Shown here piece by piece: positions 33,085-42,547 of a stretch of DNA of 64,000 nt. A model generated the notes under the pieces. The model was given only the letters and a program-made list of their open reading frames with translations, had not been told where the DNA came from and searched no databases. The position numbers and the translations under genes were made by a program. Origin of the DNA: Lucinisca nassula (taxonomy: Eukaryota; Mollusca; Bivalvia; Lucinida; Lucinidae); the NCBI GenBank assembly GCA_963580285.1, contig OY757024.1, forward strand, positions 123,504,045 through 123,568,044, given 5' to 3'. The stretch's first letter is position 1; every line of letters starts with the position of its first letter.

Positions 33085-33580
33085 TTTAGTTTAATGGCCC
33101 AGTCAACACTATTTTAGGTCATTTTTGAGCCAATCAGTTTACCTATCCATTTATTTGTTGTTGTTTGTTACTTACTGTGTGTATCACTTGTGTCTTTTAA
33201 TTTTGGATGGCCATATGGCCATTTTGTAGGAAAGTAACTGTCCTTATGGCCTTCCTTTGTTTAGGTTTCCATTATGGTCTGGTCGCTTAATGTTTGTATT
33301 TCTTTCCCTTTGGTGTCCTTGGTGGGTGGAGTAAGTTAATTGTATCGATTCCTGATCTTTGTTTTACTTCTACTTATACGTAAGCGGATAACCAGTACAA
33401 TGCACATTCTTTTGTCAGAAACTGACAGCTGCCCTTCTTGAATCAGCAGGAGAGAATGACCGTAGAAAAGATTTCATGATCAATCTCCATGAATGAATGT
33501 TGCCGACCCTGGCAGGTATCGAACCCGCATCCTCCTGATCACCAGTGAGACGCGCATCCGACTGAGCTACCGAGGCCGGC
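33085..33580 (-). mobile_element. SINE family A split by a Penelope-like fragment
   Basis: Minus-strand head GCCGGCCTCGGTAGCTCAGT at 33580, B-box-like GGTTCGATACC (about 33521), body to CGCTTACGTATAA. Interruption at 33150-33373, then TGGATAGGTAAACTGATTGG to the tail. About 17 bp of SINE sequence (CACTTTTCCTGGGCAGGC region) is missing at the insertion. Confidence 0.85.
33150..33373 (+). mobile_element. Penelope-like 3' tail fragment inside SINE A
   Basis: TTTATTTGTTGTTGTTTGTT to GATCTTTGTTTTACTTCTAC, matching 10697-10916. Only the last 224 bp of the element are present. Its 3' end abuts the SINE's TTATACGTAAGCGG. Confidence 0.85.
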
Positions 33581-33633
33581 ACCATACTTGTTCTACCGAG
33601 GCCCATGAAACTGTTGATATACCGGTAACAAGA

Positions 33634-33639
33634 TTTATT
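33634..33639 (-). promoter_or_regulatory. Candidate polyadenylation signal for PINCH
   Basis: On the minus strand the hexamer AATAAA lies about 170 nt after the PINCH stop codon. It is the first canonical hexamer I see downstream. A SINE head begins at about 33580, so this would give a short 3' UTR ending just before that element. Transcript data are absent. Confidence 0.4.
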
Positions 33640-33808
33640 ATATACCATATGTCTGTATAAAGAGGGTTCATTGTAACTGAGAAATATTTGTTCAGATTCA
33701 ATGAAAAATGCAAGCAAAGTTCTGGCATTCCATGCTAATCAGCTTATAGTTTATGGGTAAAGGGTAACGCAGTCTAGCTAAAATTATTGCACTTTAGGAT
33801 TCCAACAT

Positions 33809-33932
33809 CTACTTCTTTGCCGGCTGCTGCTGTCCTTCAAAAGCTTTCTTCAGCCTTTTCTTCAGCTCACCAGGGAACTTGTCATAGCAGAACTTACACA
33901 CTGGCTTCAGATCAAATTCAAAGAATTTAGTC
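33809..33932 (-). CDS. LIMS1: PINCH/LIMS terminal coding exon: LIM5 end and basic tail
   Basis: The exon starts after a TTTCAG acceptor with one base completing arginine. It then reads 40 codons to a TAG at 33809-33811. It begins [20 protein letters not shown], giving the last C-x2-C of LIM5, and continues with a lysine-rich helix [13 protein letters not shown] and a QQQPAKK end. The short charged C-terminus after LIM5 is typical of PINCH. A 9-bp-scale duplication of intron sequence (AATTTAGTCCTGAAATTAG-like) lies just upstream of the acceptor at 33936-33985, so some copies of that intron motif resemble the exon border. Confidence 0.94.
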
Positions 33933-34012
33933 CTGAAATTAGAAAAATTTAGTTCTGAAATTAGAAGAATTTAGTCCTGAAATTAGATATTGATATTGAG
34001 GTAACAGTTTAA

Positions 34013-34235
34013 CCCATTGTGTGCTAGTGGACTCTTCCATTGCTATATGTTGGACAAGTCCATTTCTCATATAAGGGGTGCCAGGTGTATTTTTTCGTTT
34101 TTTATTCTATTTTTGACGGAAAATTCTGTTAGCAAATAGTGTAGGCCCTGATCAGACGCCGCGTTCTGTGGCGTCTGATCTGGGCCTGCACTGTTTGCCT
34201 AGGTACCCATTTAGGGGTTTCCCGCAAATAATGGG
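34013..34235. mobile_element. TTAA-flanked MITE, CCCATTGTGTGC ends (H8), in PINCH intron
   Basis: TTAA at 34009-34012 and 34236-34239. Palindrome AGTGTAGGCCCTGATCAGAC GCCGCG pairs with GTGGCGTCTGATCTGGGCCT GCACTG. Near-identical in body to 29261-29488. Confidence 0.87.
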
Positions 34236-34239
34236 TTAA

Positions 34240-34357
34240 GGGGAATGTGTACACCTTCAGGGGAGGCAACTCTTGCAAAAGTATTTTTGTCTCCCATGTC
34301 AATAGGGGTCAACTCTTAAAGGAAAGAATTTGCTCCTCGCTCCTGTTCCCATTTCCC
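34240..34357. mobile_element. TTAA-flanked MITE, GGGGAATG ends, internally deleted
   Basis: TTAA at 34236-34239 (shared with the preceding element) and 34358-34361; ends GGGGAATGTG and CCCATTTCCC. A 118-bp deleted relative of 12159-12401. Confidence 0.75.
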
Positions 34358-34369
34358 TTAAGATTATAC

Positions 34370-34488
34370 CCCGCAGGCACACATCTCTAGGGCAACGTCG
34401 GTACTGATGTAGATGTGACATTACATGAACGTCATGACGTTGTACCGAAGTTGATGTTATATCATAATTATGTCATGTGCCTACTGGG
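34370..34488. mobile_element. MITE, CCCGCAGGCAC ends, 3-bp target duplication
   Basis: Ends CCCGCAGGCAC and GTGCCTACTGGG, flanked by TAC on both sides (34367-34369 and 34489-34491). Sister of 29756-29852. Confidence 0.75.
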
Positions 34489-34671
34489 TACATGGAAACT
34501 TCAATAACTCAAACCCTTATAGATTGTTTACCATGCCTAGTTTGAACTCACTCTTGAGTCACTAGAAAATTTTTCCTACAGCTCCAGATATCCATATATA
34601 CAATGGAACTTTGATAGCTCCAACCCCTTTGGGACCGTGAACATTTGTTTGAGACATGGATGGTTACTATT

Positions 34672-34812
34672 AGTTTGTTTGATTTGAAGTTTAACGTCCC
34701 CGAGAACACTGTATAGGTCATTTTGGAGACATTGCTTCCAATTCTGTGGGACTTTTACCCAAAATTGAGATGAAATGACATCTCAAGCCCTATCGCCCAA
34801 TGAAACCAATAG
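34672..34812 (-). mobile_element. SINE family D, 5' truncated
   Basis: Plus-strand GTTTGATTTGAAGTTTAACG TCCCCGAGAACACTG is the inverted tail. Body to CCCTATCGCCCAATGAAACC. Confidence 0.8.
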
Positions 34813-34894
34813 GGTTTAGGTTACTATTAGTCTCACACCAGCAGACATAATGGAGATACTTCTTGGATATGTTTTCTGTGTTCTTTAGTACAAA

Positions 34895-34970
34895 TGTATT
34901 TTGTGTGTACTCATGAGTTGCCTCATCGAGGTGACTAATGAGAATACACACCATACACTTGCAAGATAAT
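34895..34970. repeat. GCCTCA-type palindrome, short form
   Basis: TTTGTGTGTACTCATGAGTT GCCTCATCGAGGTGACTAATGAGAATACACACC arms around CCTCATCGAGG. Confidence 0.72.
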
Positions 34971-35264
34971 AGAAGAAAATCTTCCTAAATCATGCCTATT
35001 TCTTATGTGGAGGAATACCCTGCAGAGTCAAGAACGGGCTCGACTCATCCATGGTAAATGAGCCTAGCGGTGTTAGAGCCATCAAAGTTCTACTGTATTT
35101 CCCATCCTTTAGGAAGTTTTTTTTTCTTTTCTCATTTTTATGTTGTAAAGGTATGTTTTGTGAACTCATTAGCATCGCCTCTGTAATCCCTGTTATGCCT
35201 CCAGACCTGGGGCAATGGTTTACTCTCAGCAGCTCAAACTATCCTTATCTCAAACAAACTATCT

Positions 35265-35572
35265 TAGCCCAGAGGGTCCCCGCCCATCGGGGCTTGAAGA
35301 AATAGATGGGCTGCATGATGCTTCCAAGCAGAGCCGAAACTGACCTGCACAAGAGTACTGGTAAACCGCTTAGAGGATCTAAGCTTGCCCAGGCAAAGAG
35401 ATGCGGGAGTCCATGCTTATAAACCCTATTGGTTTCATTGGTGACAGGGCTTGAGAAGTCATTTCATCTCAATGTCGGGTAAAAGTCCCACAAAATTGGA
35501 AGTAACGTCTCCAAAATGACCTTTACAGTGCTGACGGGTATGTTAAACCTCAAATCAAACAAACAAACAAAT
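35265..35572 (+). mobile_element. SINE family D
   Basis: Starts near CCCCGCCCATCGGGGCTTGA, then GGGCTGCATGATGCTTCC, AAACCGCTTAGAGGATCTAA, GGTAAAAGTCCCACAAAATT and tail GACGGGTATGTTAAACCTCA AATC(AAAC)n. Confidence 0.85.
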
Positions 35573-35575
35573 CAT

Positions 35576-35963
35576 AGCTCAGAAGGTGTTTGAGCCATTG
35601 AAGATTAACCGTAAATTGAAAATTATTTTAGAATATGAAATATTTAACCAATGAGTATTCAGTATGTAATGTTTGTTGTGGATCCACTGGCAGTTCACGA
35701 TTTTAGGCTGCAACATTTTATATGAAATCGAGCTGAAGTCATTAACTGTTACTTTGATAAGGACCACAACGAAAACTCTTTTTTGCTTTGTAACGCCCAG
35801 TCAACATCATCTAGGTTATATCAAAGCAGTCAGTTTACCTAAAACACTACTCCTGGGAAGGCTAATGCACGTTCTTTTGCCAGAAAGAACAAACAACGAA
35901 TACCAGAAAATCAATGGTTGAACAGTCTAAAATAATTTTCAATCTATAAATGTTGTTAACGTC
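35576..35963. other. PINCH intron, no further feature
   Basis: No recognisable repeat apart from a degenerate SINE A stretch (about 35790-35890: CCCAGTCAACATCATCTAGG, CAGTTTACC, CTGGGAAGGCTAATGCACGT). Confidence 0.5.
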
Positions 35964-35967
35964 TTTA

Positions 35968-36206
35968 CCCTCCCTTAAGACGGTGAGAAAAACTACATCT
36001 GAAAATGTTGTCTGCTGATTTGTTTTGCAAACTTTTTAAAAAATTTTTGGCATACAGACAATTGTTTGGTATACAGACAAACAGTTTGGGCCCAGATCAG
36101 ACTGCTCCTACAGGATCTGGGTCCACAATGTTTGCAAAAACTTACTTTTAAGGTAACCGACAGATGGCAAAGCAGATGACAATAGTTGTGACTGGCATTT
36201 TACACA
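35968..36206. mobile_element. TTAA-type MITE (H9), degenerate
   Basis: Relative of 28454-28672: CCTCCCTTAAGACGGTGAG start, CAAACAGTTTGGGCCCAGAT CAGACTGCTCC and GGATCTGGGTCCACAATGTT palindrome, TTAA at 36207-36210. Confidence 0.68.
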
Positions 36207-36414
36207 TTAAAAATGGAAGTGTTGCATGTTTTCCTTCCTATATTAGACAACAGCATGAAGTCAACATGTGAAATCTGCTGTCACTTACATGTCAAATCTA
36301 GACAGCTGCATTATTTTGGCAAATTCCCAGGTAAAGTTGACTGTTTCTGTCCTATTTTCCTCATTTGGACAGATTCTTGGTAAAAATAATGCCACAGTCT
36401 GGGTATTAACACTT

Positions 36415-36920
36415 GATTTAACAGGTTTCTAACTATTGGTCTTCTTTTGCTCCTTCATTTCTGTTGTTTCTTGCTGTCGAGTCCTCACTGTTGTTTCATC
36501 TCTGTGGTTGTTTGAGATTTGTGTTCACGGAGATGATGCACTGATGAGTAACATATATAATAGGAGGCCTTCATGCGGACTGAACAAATTATTTGTCTAA
36601 ATCGCGACAGAAATAAGGGCAAGGATCGAGGCCATGTAAATTCGATTTAAGCCCCCCGGTGGAATTTGTTTCATTGACCGTTCCAAGGTGGTTCTTCTGT
36701 CATGGTTTATTTTTGTTAAGGTTTGTCTTTGAGTGTGTGTGTGGCTTATATTATTTTGTTTTGTTTGTTTGGCCATTTTGTGGGAAAGTAACTGTGCTTT
36801 TGGCTTTCTGCTATTGATGTTTCCATAAGGGTCTAGTTGTTTCATGTCTGTGCTCCTTTCCCTTTGGCATCTCTGATGGGAGCTGTGGGTTAATTGTATT
36901 GATTCCTGATCATTGCCTAG
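36415..36920 (+). mobile_element. Penelope-like 3' tail fragment in PINCH intron
   Basis: TATTGGTCTTCTTTTGCTCC to GATTCCTGATCATTGCCT, closest to the 18140-18690 subfamily. The last bases adjoin the TTAA MITE at 36926. Confidence 0.8.
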
Positions 36921-36929
36921 TTGGGTTAA

Positions 36930-37149
36930 CCCATTTAGTACCGGACACCCCAAAACAGGTACCCTGGCAAACAGTGCAGGCCCAGATCAGACGCCGCAGA
37001 ATGTGGCGTCTGATCAGGGCCTCCACTGTTTGCAAAAAGTTCAGCCATTTTCCAAATAAATTTTTGAAGAGAACACAACCTGACACCCCTAAATTTTGAA
37101 ATGAACTCCTGCTATATATAAAGTGGAAGATTCCATGTGGTACTAACAG
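36930..37149. mobile_element. TTAA-type MITE with GATCAGACGCC palindrome (H10)
   Basis: TTAA at 36926-36929; inverted relative to 23214. Palindrome GCAAACAGTGCAGGCCCAGA TCAGACGCC and GGCGTCTGATCAGGGCCTCC ACTGTTTGC is nearly perfect. The right end is decayed. Confidence 0.8.
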
Positions 37150-37419
37150 TGTGAACCAGATAATTTCAGTCTAAGGATGTCTGTGCTCATAAATTCTGGA
37201 AATGAATATAAAACATCACACATAGCAACAGACAAGGTGGGTATATTGTGATAACAAGGATAATATAATGTTATTAATCAAGTAATTTCGCAATGACCCA
37301 GTTACACGTCCTCGGTCAGCTGCATTGGCCCTCGGCCGACCTGGTGATAATATGGATGACCTCCGATCAATACAGGATAGTCAATTAATAATTTTCCATA
37401 TTTCTCAATATAAACCTAT

Positions 37420-37482
37420 GTTGTGGTTTATTTGCACTGTCTCACTGAGGTGGTTCATATGAATACCCGCAACACAGGTTTT
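37420..37482. repeat. GCCTCA-type palindrome, short form
   Basis: AAACCTATGTTGTGGTTTAT ... CTCACTGAGGTGGTTCATAT GAATACCCGCAACACAGGTTT. Confidence 0.65.
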
Positions 37483-37501
37483 TATGACGATCTGACACAA
37501 A

Positions 37502-38188
37502 CTAGAACTGTCAGAGGATCTGACTATAGCCCGCTATAGCACTATCAGAAAAGAAAAATACAAGAAAAAAATATTTTCAGCTTTGAGCCTATGGAACGGA
37601 CCGAATTATTCCTGTACTGAGTTTATTCCAAGTGCCATTTTTCAATGTTCAAAGGGCAATAACTCCAAAAGTAAGCAATCAAGAGTTATGGTGAATGCGC
37701 TCTGCACATCGTTTCATAGTGCTTTACATTTGTGTGAAGTTTCATGAAAATATCTCAAACGTTTTTGAGTTATCAAGAATAACAGAAATATGGATGTACT
37801 GAGTTTATTCCAAATGCCATTTTTCAATGTTCAAAAGGCAATAACTCCAAAGTAGGCAATCCAGAGTTATGGTTCATGTACTCAGCACATCGTCTTATAG
37901 TGCTTTACATTTGTGTGAAGTTTCATGAAAATACCTCCAACGGTTTTTGAGTTATGGAGTGGACAATGTTAAAATTGACAATTTTTAACGTTCAAAGGGC
38001 AATGACTCCAAAAGTAGGCAATCCACAGTTATGTTTCATGTGCTCTGCACATCGTCTCATAGTGCTTTACATTTGTGTGAAGTTTCATGAAAATACCTCA
38101 AATGGTTTTTGAGTTATAATGAATTACGGAATCACAGAAGGACAAGGCAAATCCAATATAGTCCTACTTTTTCAAAGCGGGGCTATAA
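37502..38188 (+). mobile_element. Helitron-like element, CTAGARCTGTC family
   Basis: 5' CTAGAACTGTCAGAGGATCT GACTATAGCCCGC (hairpin GTCAGaGGATCTGAC plus inverted motif) and 3' AAAGCGGGGCTATAA. The core has three units of about 180 bp with CATTTTTCAATGTTCAAAGG, GGCAATAACTCCAAA and CATTTGTGTGAAGTTTCATG. It lies between host A and T with no duplication. No replication-protein frame, so non-autonomous. Confidence 0.75.
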
Positions 38189-38399
38189 TACCCCTTTATT
38201 CATCACCAAACACCCACCTTATATGTTTGTATGAAAATTTTACTTGATTTCAATTTGAACAAGACCCAGTTCTGAAGGACTTTTTGGAAGTGAATATCAT
38301 CAGAAGTAAATGTTACAACCAATGATATTCAAACCTGTACAGCGGATGTGACATCAAAGCTGAAGAAAATGTTACAAGTAATGCTATTCAAATTTTGAC

Positions 38400-38690
38400 A
38401 ACCATTATGATAACACACCCGTGTGGCATAGTGCAACTTCATATCTCCAAAATGGCTACTTTTCTGATGAAAATCTGTGATATTTTTCTCATAAATGCTC
38501 AAAGCATAGGTTGTGGGTGCTTGTTAGAACCACCTCATTTAGGCGGTTCTAACGTGTACCCACAACCTATGTCTTGGAGAAGAAATAAGAAAAATATTGT
38601 ATACCCCCGTAAACCCCAGTTTTCTTTATATGAAGTGGGGTTTAGGGGTGTCTTCATTTCACTTACATGTTCACGTGATGAAATTAGACA
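38400..38690. mobile_element. GCCTCA-palindrome MITE, near complete
   Basis: Inverse layout of 32335: CATATCTCCAAAATGGCTAC, core GGTTGTGGGTGCTTGTTAGA ACCACC...GGCGGTTCTAAC, then AAATAAGAAAAATATTGTAT, GTAAACCCCAGTTTTC and TTCACGTGATGAAATTAGAC. It ends about 120 bp before the donor of PINCH exon 38812-38887. Confidence 0.8.
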
Positions 38691-38811
38691 TCAGAATTGC
38701 AACAATAGTTCATGGAGAAACAAAATGTTGTAAGCTCTGTATTTCTATGACGATTTAAATCCAAAATGAAATTCTCACTCCTATAAATTAGTTCTAGCTC
38801 CGACGACCTAC

Positions 38812-38887
38812 CTCTGACTCATTTTTCTGTCACAGATAGAACAGGCAAAGTGGTTCACGTGCCACGCTTTGTTGAACGCATGAAACA
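38812..38887 (-). CDS. LIMS1: PINCH/LIMS exon: LIM5 middle
   Basis: The 76-nt exon is TG + 24 codons + AG. It reads FHAFNKAWHVNHFACSICDR followed by KMSQ, with a histidine and C-x2-C at zinc-ligand positions. The acceptor is ATTTCAG and the donor GTAGGT. The final AG joins G at 33932 to make arginine. The C-terminal half of LIM5 then follows with no gap in the family alignment as I recall it. Introns of 1,626 bp (upstream) and 4,879 bp (downstream) flank it. Confidence 0.92.
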
Positions 38888-39057
38888 CTGAAATAAAATA
38901 ACAATAACAATGTTAGCCCATTGTGTCCCAAATAGAATTTCCTTTCTTACCAGTACAGTCAAGTCCGGTAACAGTGTGCAGACATATATTTTGTGCAGCC
39001 TGAATTCTAATTTTCAATAACTGTATCCCTCATAATCAGTTTCACTATAATTATGAG

Positions 39058-39396
39058 TTGGGCTGGCTATTCGGAGCTGAAAAGAGAATCCATTATTATT
39101 CCTGTCATTGCGATCGATAATCGATTAGTAATCACTGAAGATTTGGTTATAATTTCACTTGTCTGGCTTTCTGTCTGAGCATGACTTCTACCATATGCTG
39201 TACCATACTCCTACCATATGCCACAGTCTTATCTGGGTCTGAACTATTTGCCACTCATACAGCTATTTTAGGCACAACTTTAGGTAGTAAATTGTACTTC
39301 TCAAATAATCTAGTGCACACAAATCAGCAATGATAATCATTTTTGTGAAATTTATCGACTGAAAAATCGATTATCTGATTAATCGTGGCAGCCTTA
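39058..39396. mobile_element. hAT-like MITE, GGGCTGGC/GCAGCC ends, copy 2
   Basis: Ends TTGGGCTGGCTATTCGGAGC and AATCGTGGCAGCCTTA. Flanks ATTATGAG and ATAATCAG match 6 of 8. It contains only the right arm of the GATCAGACGCC-type core (TTATCTGGGTCTGAACTATT TGCC). Confidence 0.7.
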
Positions 39397-39524
39397 ATAA
39401 TCAGTGCATCTACATATCACAGAAAATTACTAATGTTAAGATCCTGACTAGGAACGGTCACAGAATAAAGTAATTTGATGGCTGTTTGGACAATAATCAA
39501 AACTCTTGCCCAAGAAGTTGTGGA

Positions 39525-39847
39525 GGACTAAATGCACTGGGATTGCTCAAAAGTGGTCTGTAAGACCACTTTTGAACAGTCACTATATGTGACCAATGCC
39601 CTCCATGGGTGCCAATTTCTGAGTTTTTGTAAAATTTCAAGGGGATATAATTCAGCCAAAAATGACAAGAGAGTTATGGCCTTTGGTCAGAATGTAGCCC
39701 TTGTGATGGTGAATAAGTGTGTGAAGTTTCATGGTGCTAGGTCAAACACTTTTGAAGTTATGATCAATTTTAAAGTTTTTGTGATGGACAGACAGACAGA
39801 CAGACAAACATACAGACAGGGCAACTACTATATGGGGCATATAAAAG
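39525..39847 (+). mobile_element. Helitron-like element, AAAAGTGGTC hairpin family
   Basis: Starts with hairpin AAAAGTGGTCtgtaagACCACTTTT (39548-39572). The middle has AAGTTTCATGGTGCTAGGTC, followed by (ACAG)n (39786-39822) and CTATATGGGGCATATAA. One unit only. Confidence 0.55.
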
Positions 39848-39850
39848 TGT

Positions 39851-40010
39851 GAGTGAGTGGATGAGCTGCATGTCAGACCAACAACTTAGATCATATGGAG
39901 ATGGAACCGCAATTTAAAGAATAATCAGAAAGTCTAGAGAAGCCTGAAATCAAACCTATGACCCCTAGTTTATGAGGCAAGTAGCTTACACACCACACCA
40001 GTGACATAGT
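39851..40010 (-). mobile_element. SINE family B
   Basis: Inverted, diverged copy: plus-strand AGTGAGTGGATGAGCTGCAT, AAAGTCTAGAGAAGCCTGAA ATC, GCAAGTAGCTTACACACCAC ACC. Confidence 0.7.
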
Positions 40011-40065
40011 AAGAAAGAATAAAACCTTTTAAATACAGAGAAGAAAGATGTGTTTGTGAAACACA

Positions 40066-40303
40066 AACATGTCCCCGGGCAAATCCTTTTTTTTTCAAAG
40101 TTGGTCACACATCAAGGTCAAGGTCAAAATTTTTTGCATGAATGTGAAGCTCTTGTCACAAGGAACCTACATGCCAAATATGAATGTTCTATTTCAAACG
40201 GTTCAAAAGTTATGACCAACATTAAAGTTGTCCACATACAAACAAACAAACAGACAGACAGGGCAAAAACTATGTCCCCGCTATCGCTACTGGGGACATA
40301 AAA
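40066..40303 (+). mobile_element. Helitron-like element, TGTCCCC/GGGGACA family
   Basis: ACATGTCCCCGGGC near the start, AAGGTCAAGGTCAAAATTTT, AACAAACAGACAGACAGGGC, then hairpin TATGTCCCCgctatcgctacTGGGGACATA and AAAA. Confidence 0.65.
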
Positions 40304-40513
40304 AAATTCCTATATTAAGACCACCTTTGGAACAGTCCCAAAGGTGGTCCCTGACTAGAGGACATTGCAGGCAAAAAAACGCAAAGAAAAATTAAGTGTA
40401 CCCTTCAAAATAAACTTTTTATAGCAGAATTAGTCCTAATTTAAGGTTGTCTTAAAAGCAGAATTTCACTGTATAATCTTTAAAGAAAAACTTAGAAGTT
40501 AAAAATATCTTAC

Positions 40514-40562
40514 CGTCTCCAGAGATGACATTATTGCACACAAAACAGATGTTTCCAAACAG
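40514..40562 (-). CDS. LIMS1: PINCH/LIMS exon: LIM5 first C-x2-C
   Basis: This 49-nt exon follows a TTTCCAG acceptor. It starts in phase 0 with LFGNICFVCNNVISGD and ends with a single G before a GTAAG donor. The CFVC pair supplies the first two zinc ligands of LIM5. The trailing G combines with TG at the start of the next exon (38887) to give valine, so the reading becomes ISGDV-FHAFNKAW, which has the spacing of LIM5 in animal PINCH. Confidence 0.92.
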
Positions 40563-40715
40563 CTGGAAATAGAAACAATCAAAAGTCAGTCAAACTTCAA
40601 TATCTCAAACACCTCTGGGACCGTGAAAAGTTGTTTTGAGTTATCGGTAGTTGGAGCCAATGAGGGTTGTGCATAGCACAAGAAAAGAAGGCATAATGGA
40701 GATTCGTACATGTTG

Positions 40716-40876
40716 TGAGTGAGTGTTTGAGTTTTACGTCCCACCAACAGCTAAGGTCATACGGAGACGATCCTCCGTTTAAAGACTCATCCGAAAGTCT
40801 GATGAAGCCTGGGATTGATCCTGCCAGCCCTGGTTTACAAGGCGAGTAGCGTAACCACTACACCACGGAGGCAACT
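40716..40876 (-). mobile_element. SINE family B in PINCH intron
   Basis: Plus-strand GAGTGAGTGTTTGAGTTTTA CGTCCCACC is the inverted tail. GGATTGATCC (B-box) and GTAACCACTACACCACGG (A-box) are the inverted head. It starts about 150 bp upstream of PINCH exon 40514-40562 in the gene's sense. Confidence 0.85.
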
Positions 40877-40924
40877 ACGGTACATGTTGTAATACTTGTA
40901 TCATCTATAGAATAAACCTCACAA

Positions 40925-41510
40925 AAACACTCCTATATAATTTTGACCCCCTTGAACCCCACTTTTATATAGTAAAACTGGGGTTTACAGGGGTAAATCT
41001 TATTTTTCTTATTTCTGCTCTAAAATATAGATTGTGGGTACTTGTTAGAACTGCCTTGAGGCAGTTCTAACGCGTGCCCACAATCTATTCTTTGAGCAGA
41101 AACTAGTGCTATCACTAAAGGTGATGAATACCCCCACAAAAACTGCCTTGATAGTACAACAGCGCCATTTTGCAATTTTTTCACTTGAAAGGGGCCATAA
41201 ATGTCGAAAATTTACGAATTGTAGTGGAAATCGAACTTGACCTGTATCTTATGATGTTACATCAGTGTACCAAAAATTATAAAAATCGGTGAAGCGCTTT
41301 TTGAGTTATCGTCTGGAAACCAAGTCAACAGACCGACCGACCGACAGACTCACTCCTATATACCCCCCCCCCCCCCCCCCCAAATTTCATTTGTGGATGT
41401 ATAATAAGAAAAGGATCACAATTTTTCATCTTAGAAATGTTTGTGTTTTTTTTTTTTTTCAGCGATAAAGTTTACAATGTATTTGTATAGGCATGTTTTC
41501 AAAATCATCT
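40925..41510. mobile_element. GCCTCA-palindrome MITE split by a Helitron-like insertion
   Basis: ACCCCACTTTTATATAGTAA to palindrome TATAGATTGTGGGTACTTGT / CGCGTGCCCACAATCTATTC, then GAGCAGAAA. It resumes at 41405 with TAAGAAAAGGATCACAATTT and AAAGTTTACAATGTATTTGT. Confidence 0.82.
41103..41404 (+). mobile_element. Helitron-like element, CTAGTGCTATC variant
   Basis: 5' CTAGTGCTATCACTAAAGGT GATGAATACCCCC (hairpin TCACTAAAGGTGA); 3' side ACCGACCGACCGACAGACTC, a C run, ending GTATAA. The host GAGCAGAAATAAGAAAA is split exactly between A and T. Confidence 0.72.
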
Positions 41511-41580
41511 GTTATTTGCACTTATTAGAATTGCCTCTCTGAGGCAAATTAAATGAGTACAAACATAATACTTTATCAAG
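41511..41580. repeat. GCCTCT-type short palindrome
   Basis: TGTTATTTGCACTTATTAGA ATTGCCTCTCTGAGGCAAAT TAAATGAGTACAAACATAA. Confidence 0.65.
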
Positions 41581-41635
41581 ACAGAACAAGAAAAACCTCC
41601 CTTAATTAAGAAAAAAACTCCCTTAATTATATTTA

Positions 41636-41813
41636 GGGGAATGGATACACCTTCAGGGGAGGCAACTCCCACAAAAAATATTTTTGTCTCCCATGTCAAT
41701 AGAGTGACCCCTTTTTCAGGGGGACAAGGCTTACAGTAAAGCGAACAGGAAGTCTCCAAAGTTATTCCCCTTTGAAAAATGGCAGAAAAATTTGCCAGGG
41801 GCTCCCATTCCCT
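41636..41813. mobile_element. TTAA-type MITE, GGGGAATGG ends, copy 3
   Basis: TTTA (decayed TTAA) before GGGGAATGGATACACC and CCCATTCCC before TTTAA; the middle shares AAATATTTTTGTCTCCCATG with 12159-12401. Confidence 0.7.
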
Positions 41814-41949
41814 TTAAATACCTTTTCTGTTAACAAAAGATCGCATTTCGCACATTTTTTAGTTTTGACATTTATGTTGTGAAACGGATTGTGCCTAAAA
41901 ACATAAACTTAAATGTCAGAATAAAAATGAATAAAAGCACGCTAACACT

Positions 41950-42345
41950 GCATGATACCCCACCACTGCAAGATAATATGGTTATAGCCTTGCCCATAAT
42001 AGTGGTACTTTTAAGTGTTATAGTTATCTGTAAAACTTCACTAAGGCATTCAATATAGTAAAGGAACTACATACATGTATATCAAAAGGGCAGATAATAC
42101 AATAACCAGAAAAGCAGAGTGACTGTCCTTGGCAATAATATGTGTCCTTTAGTGTTTTAAAATTTGAAGAAAATCCATGAAAAGATTCTTAAGTTATTGA
42201 TCGCAAACTCCAAAAAAAAATTGCGAGAAATTAATCAAGTTATCGGTCGGAAATGGTGTGGATGGACGGACGAACGGACAGACACCGGAGGGTATATTAT
42301 AATACCCCAGCACTATCGTGTGATGGGGTATAACAAAAAGAAGAA
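41950..42345 (+). mobile_element. Helitron-like element, ATACCCC hairpin family, copy 1
   Basis: Start GCATGATACCCCACCACTGC AAGATAATATGG. AAATTTGAAGAAAATCCATG and AAGTTATxGATCG follow, then GGACGGACGAACGGACAGAC, the hairpin TACCCCAGCACtatcGTGTGATGGGGTA (split here) and TAACAAAA. Confidence 0.68.
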
Positions 42346-42389
42346 AAGAAAAAAAGTCATTCCCGATATAAACATGTAGGCACAATTTG

Positions 42390-42530
42390 AAAAAAAAAAT
42401 GTGAAAAATTAATCAAGTTATCGGTCGGAAATGGTGGGGATGGACGGACGGACAGACAGACGGACAGACACCGGAGGGTATATTATAATATCCCAGCACT
42501 ATCGTGTTATGGGGTATAACAAAAAGAAGA
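42390..42530 (+). mobile_element. ATACCCC family 3' end, copy 2
   Basis: AATTAATCAAGTTATCGGTC GG, (ACGGACAG)n, CACCGGAGGGTATATTATAA, CCCAGCACTATCGTGTTATG GGGTATAAC. Homologous to 45975-46100. Confidence 0.7.
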
Positions 42531-42547
42531 AAAGGAAAAAAAAAAGG

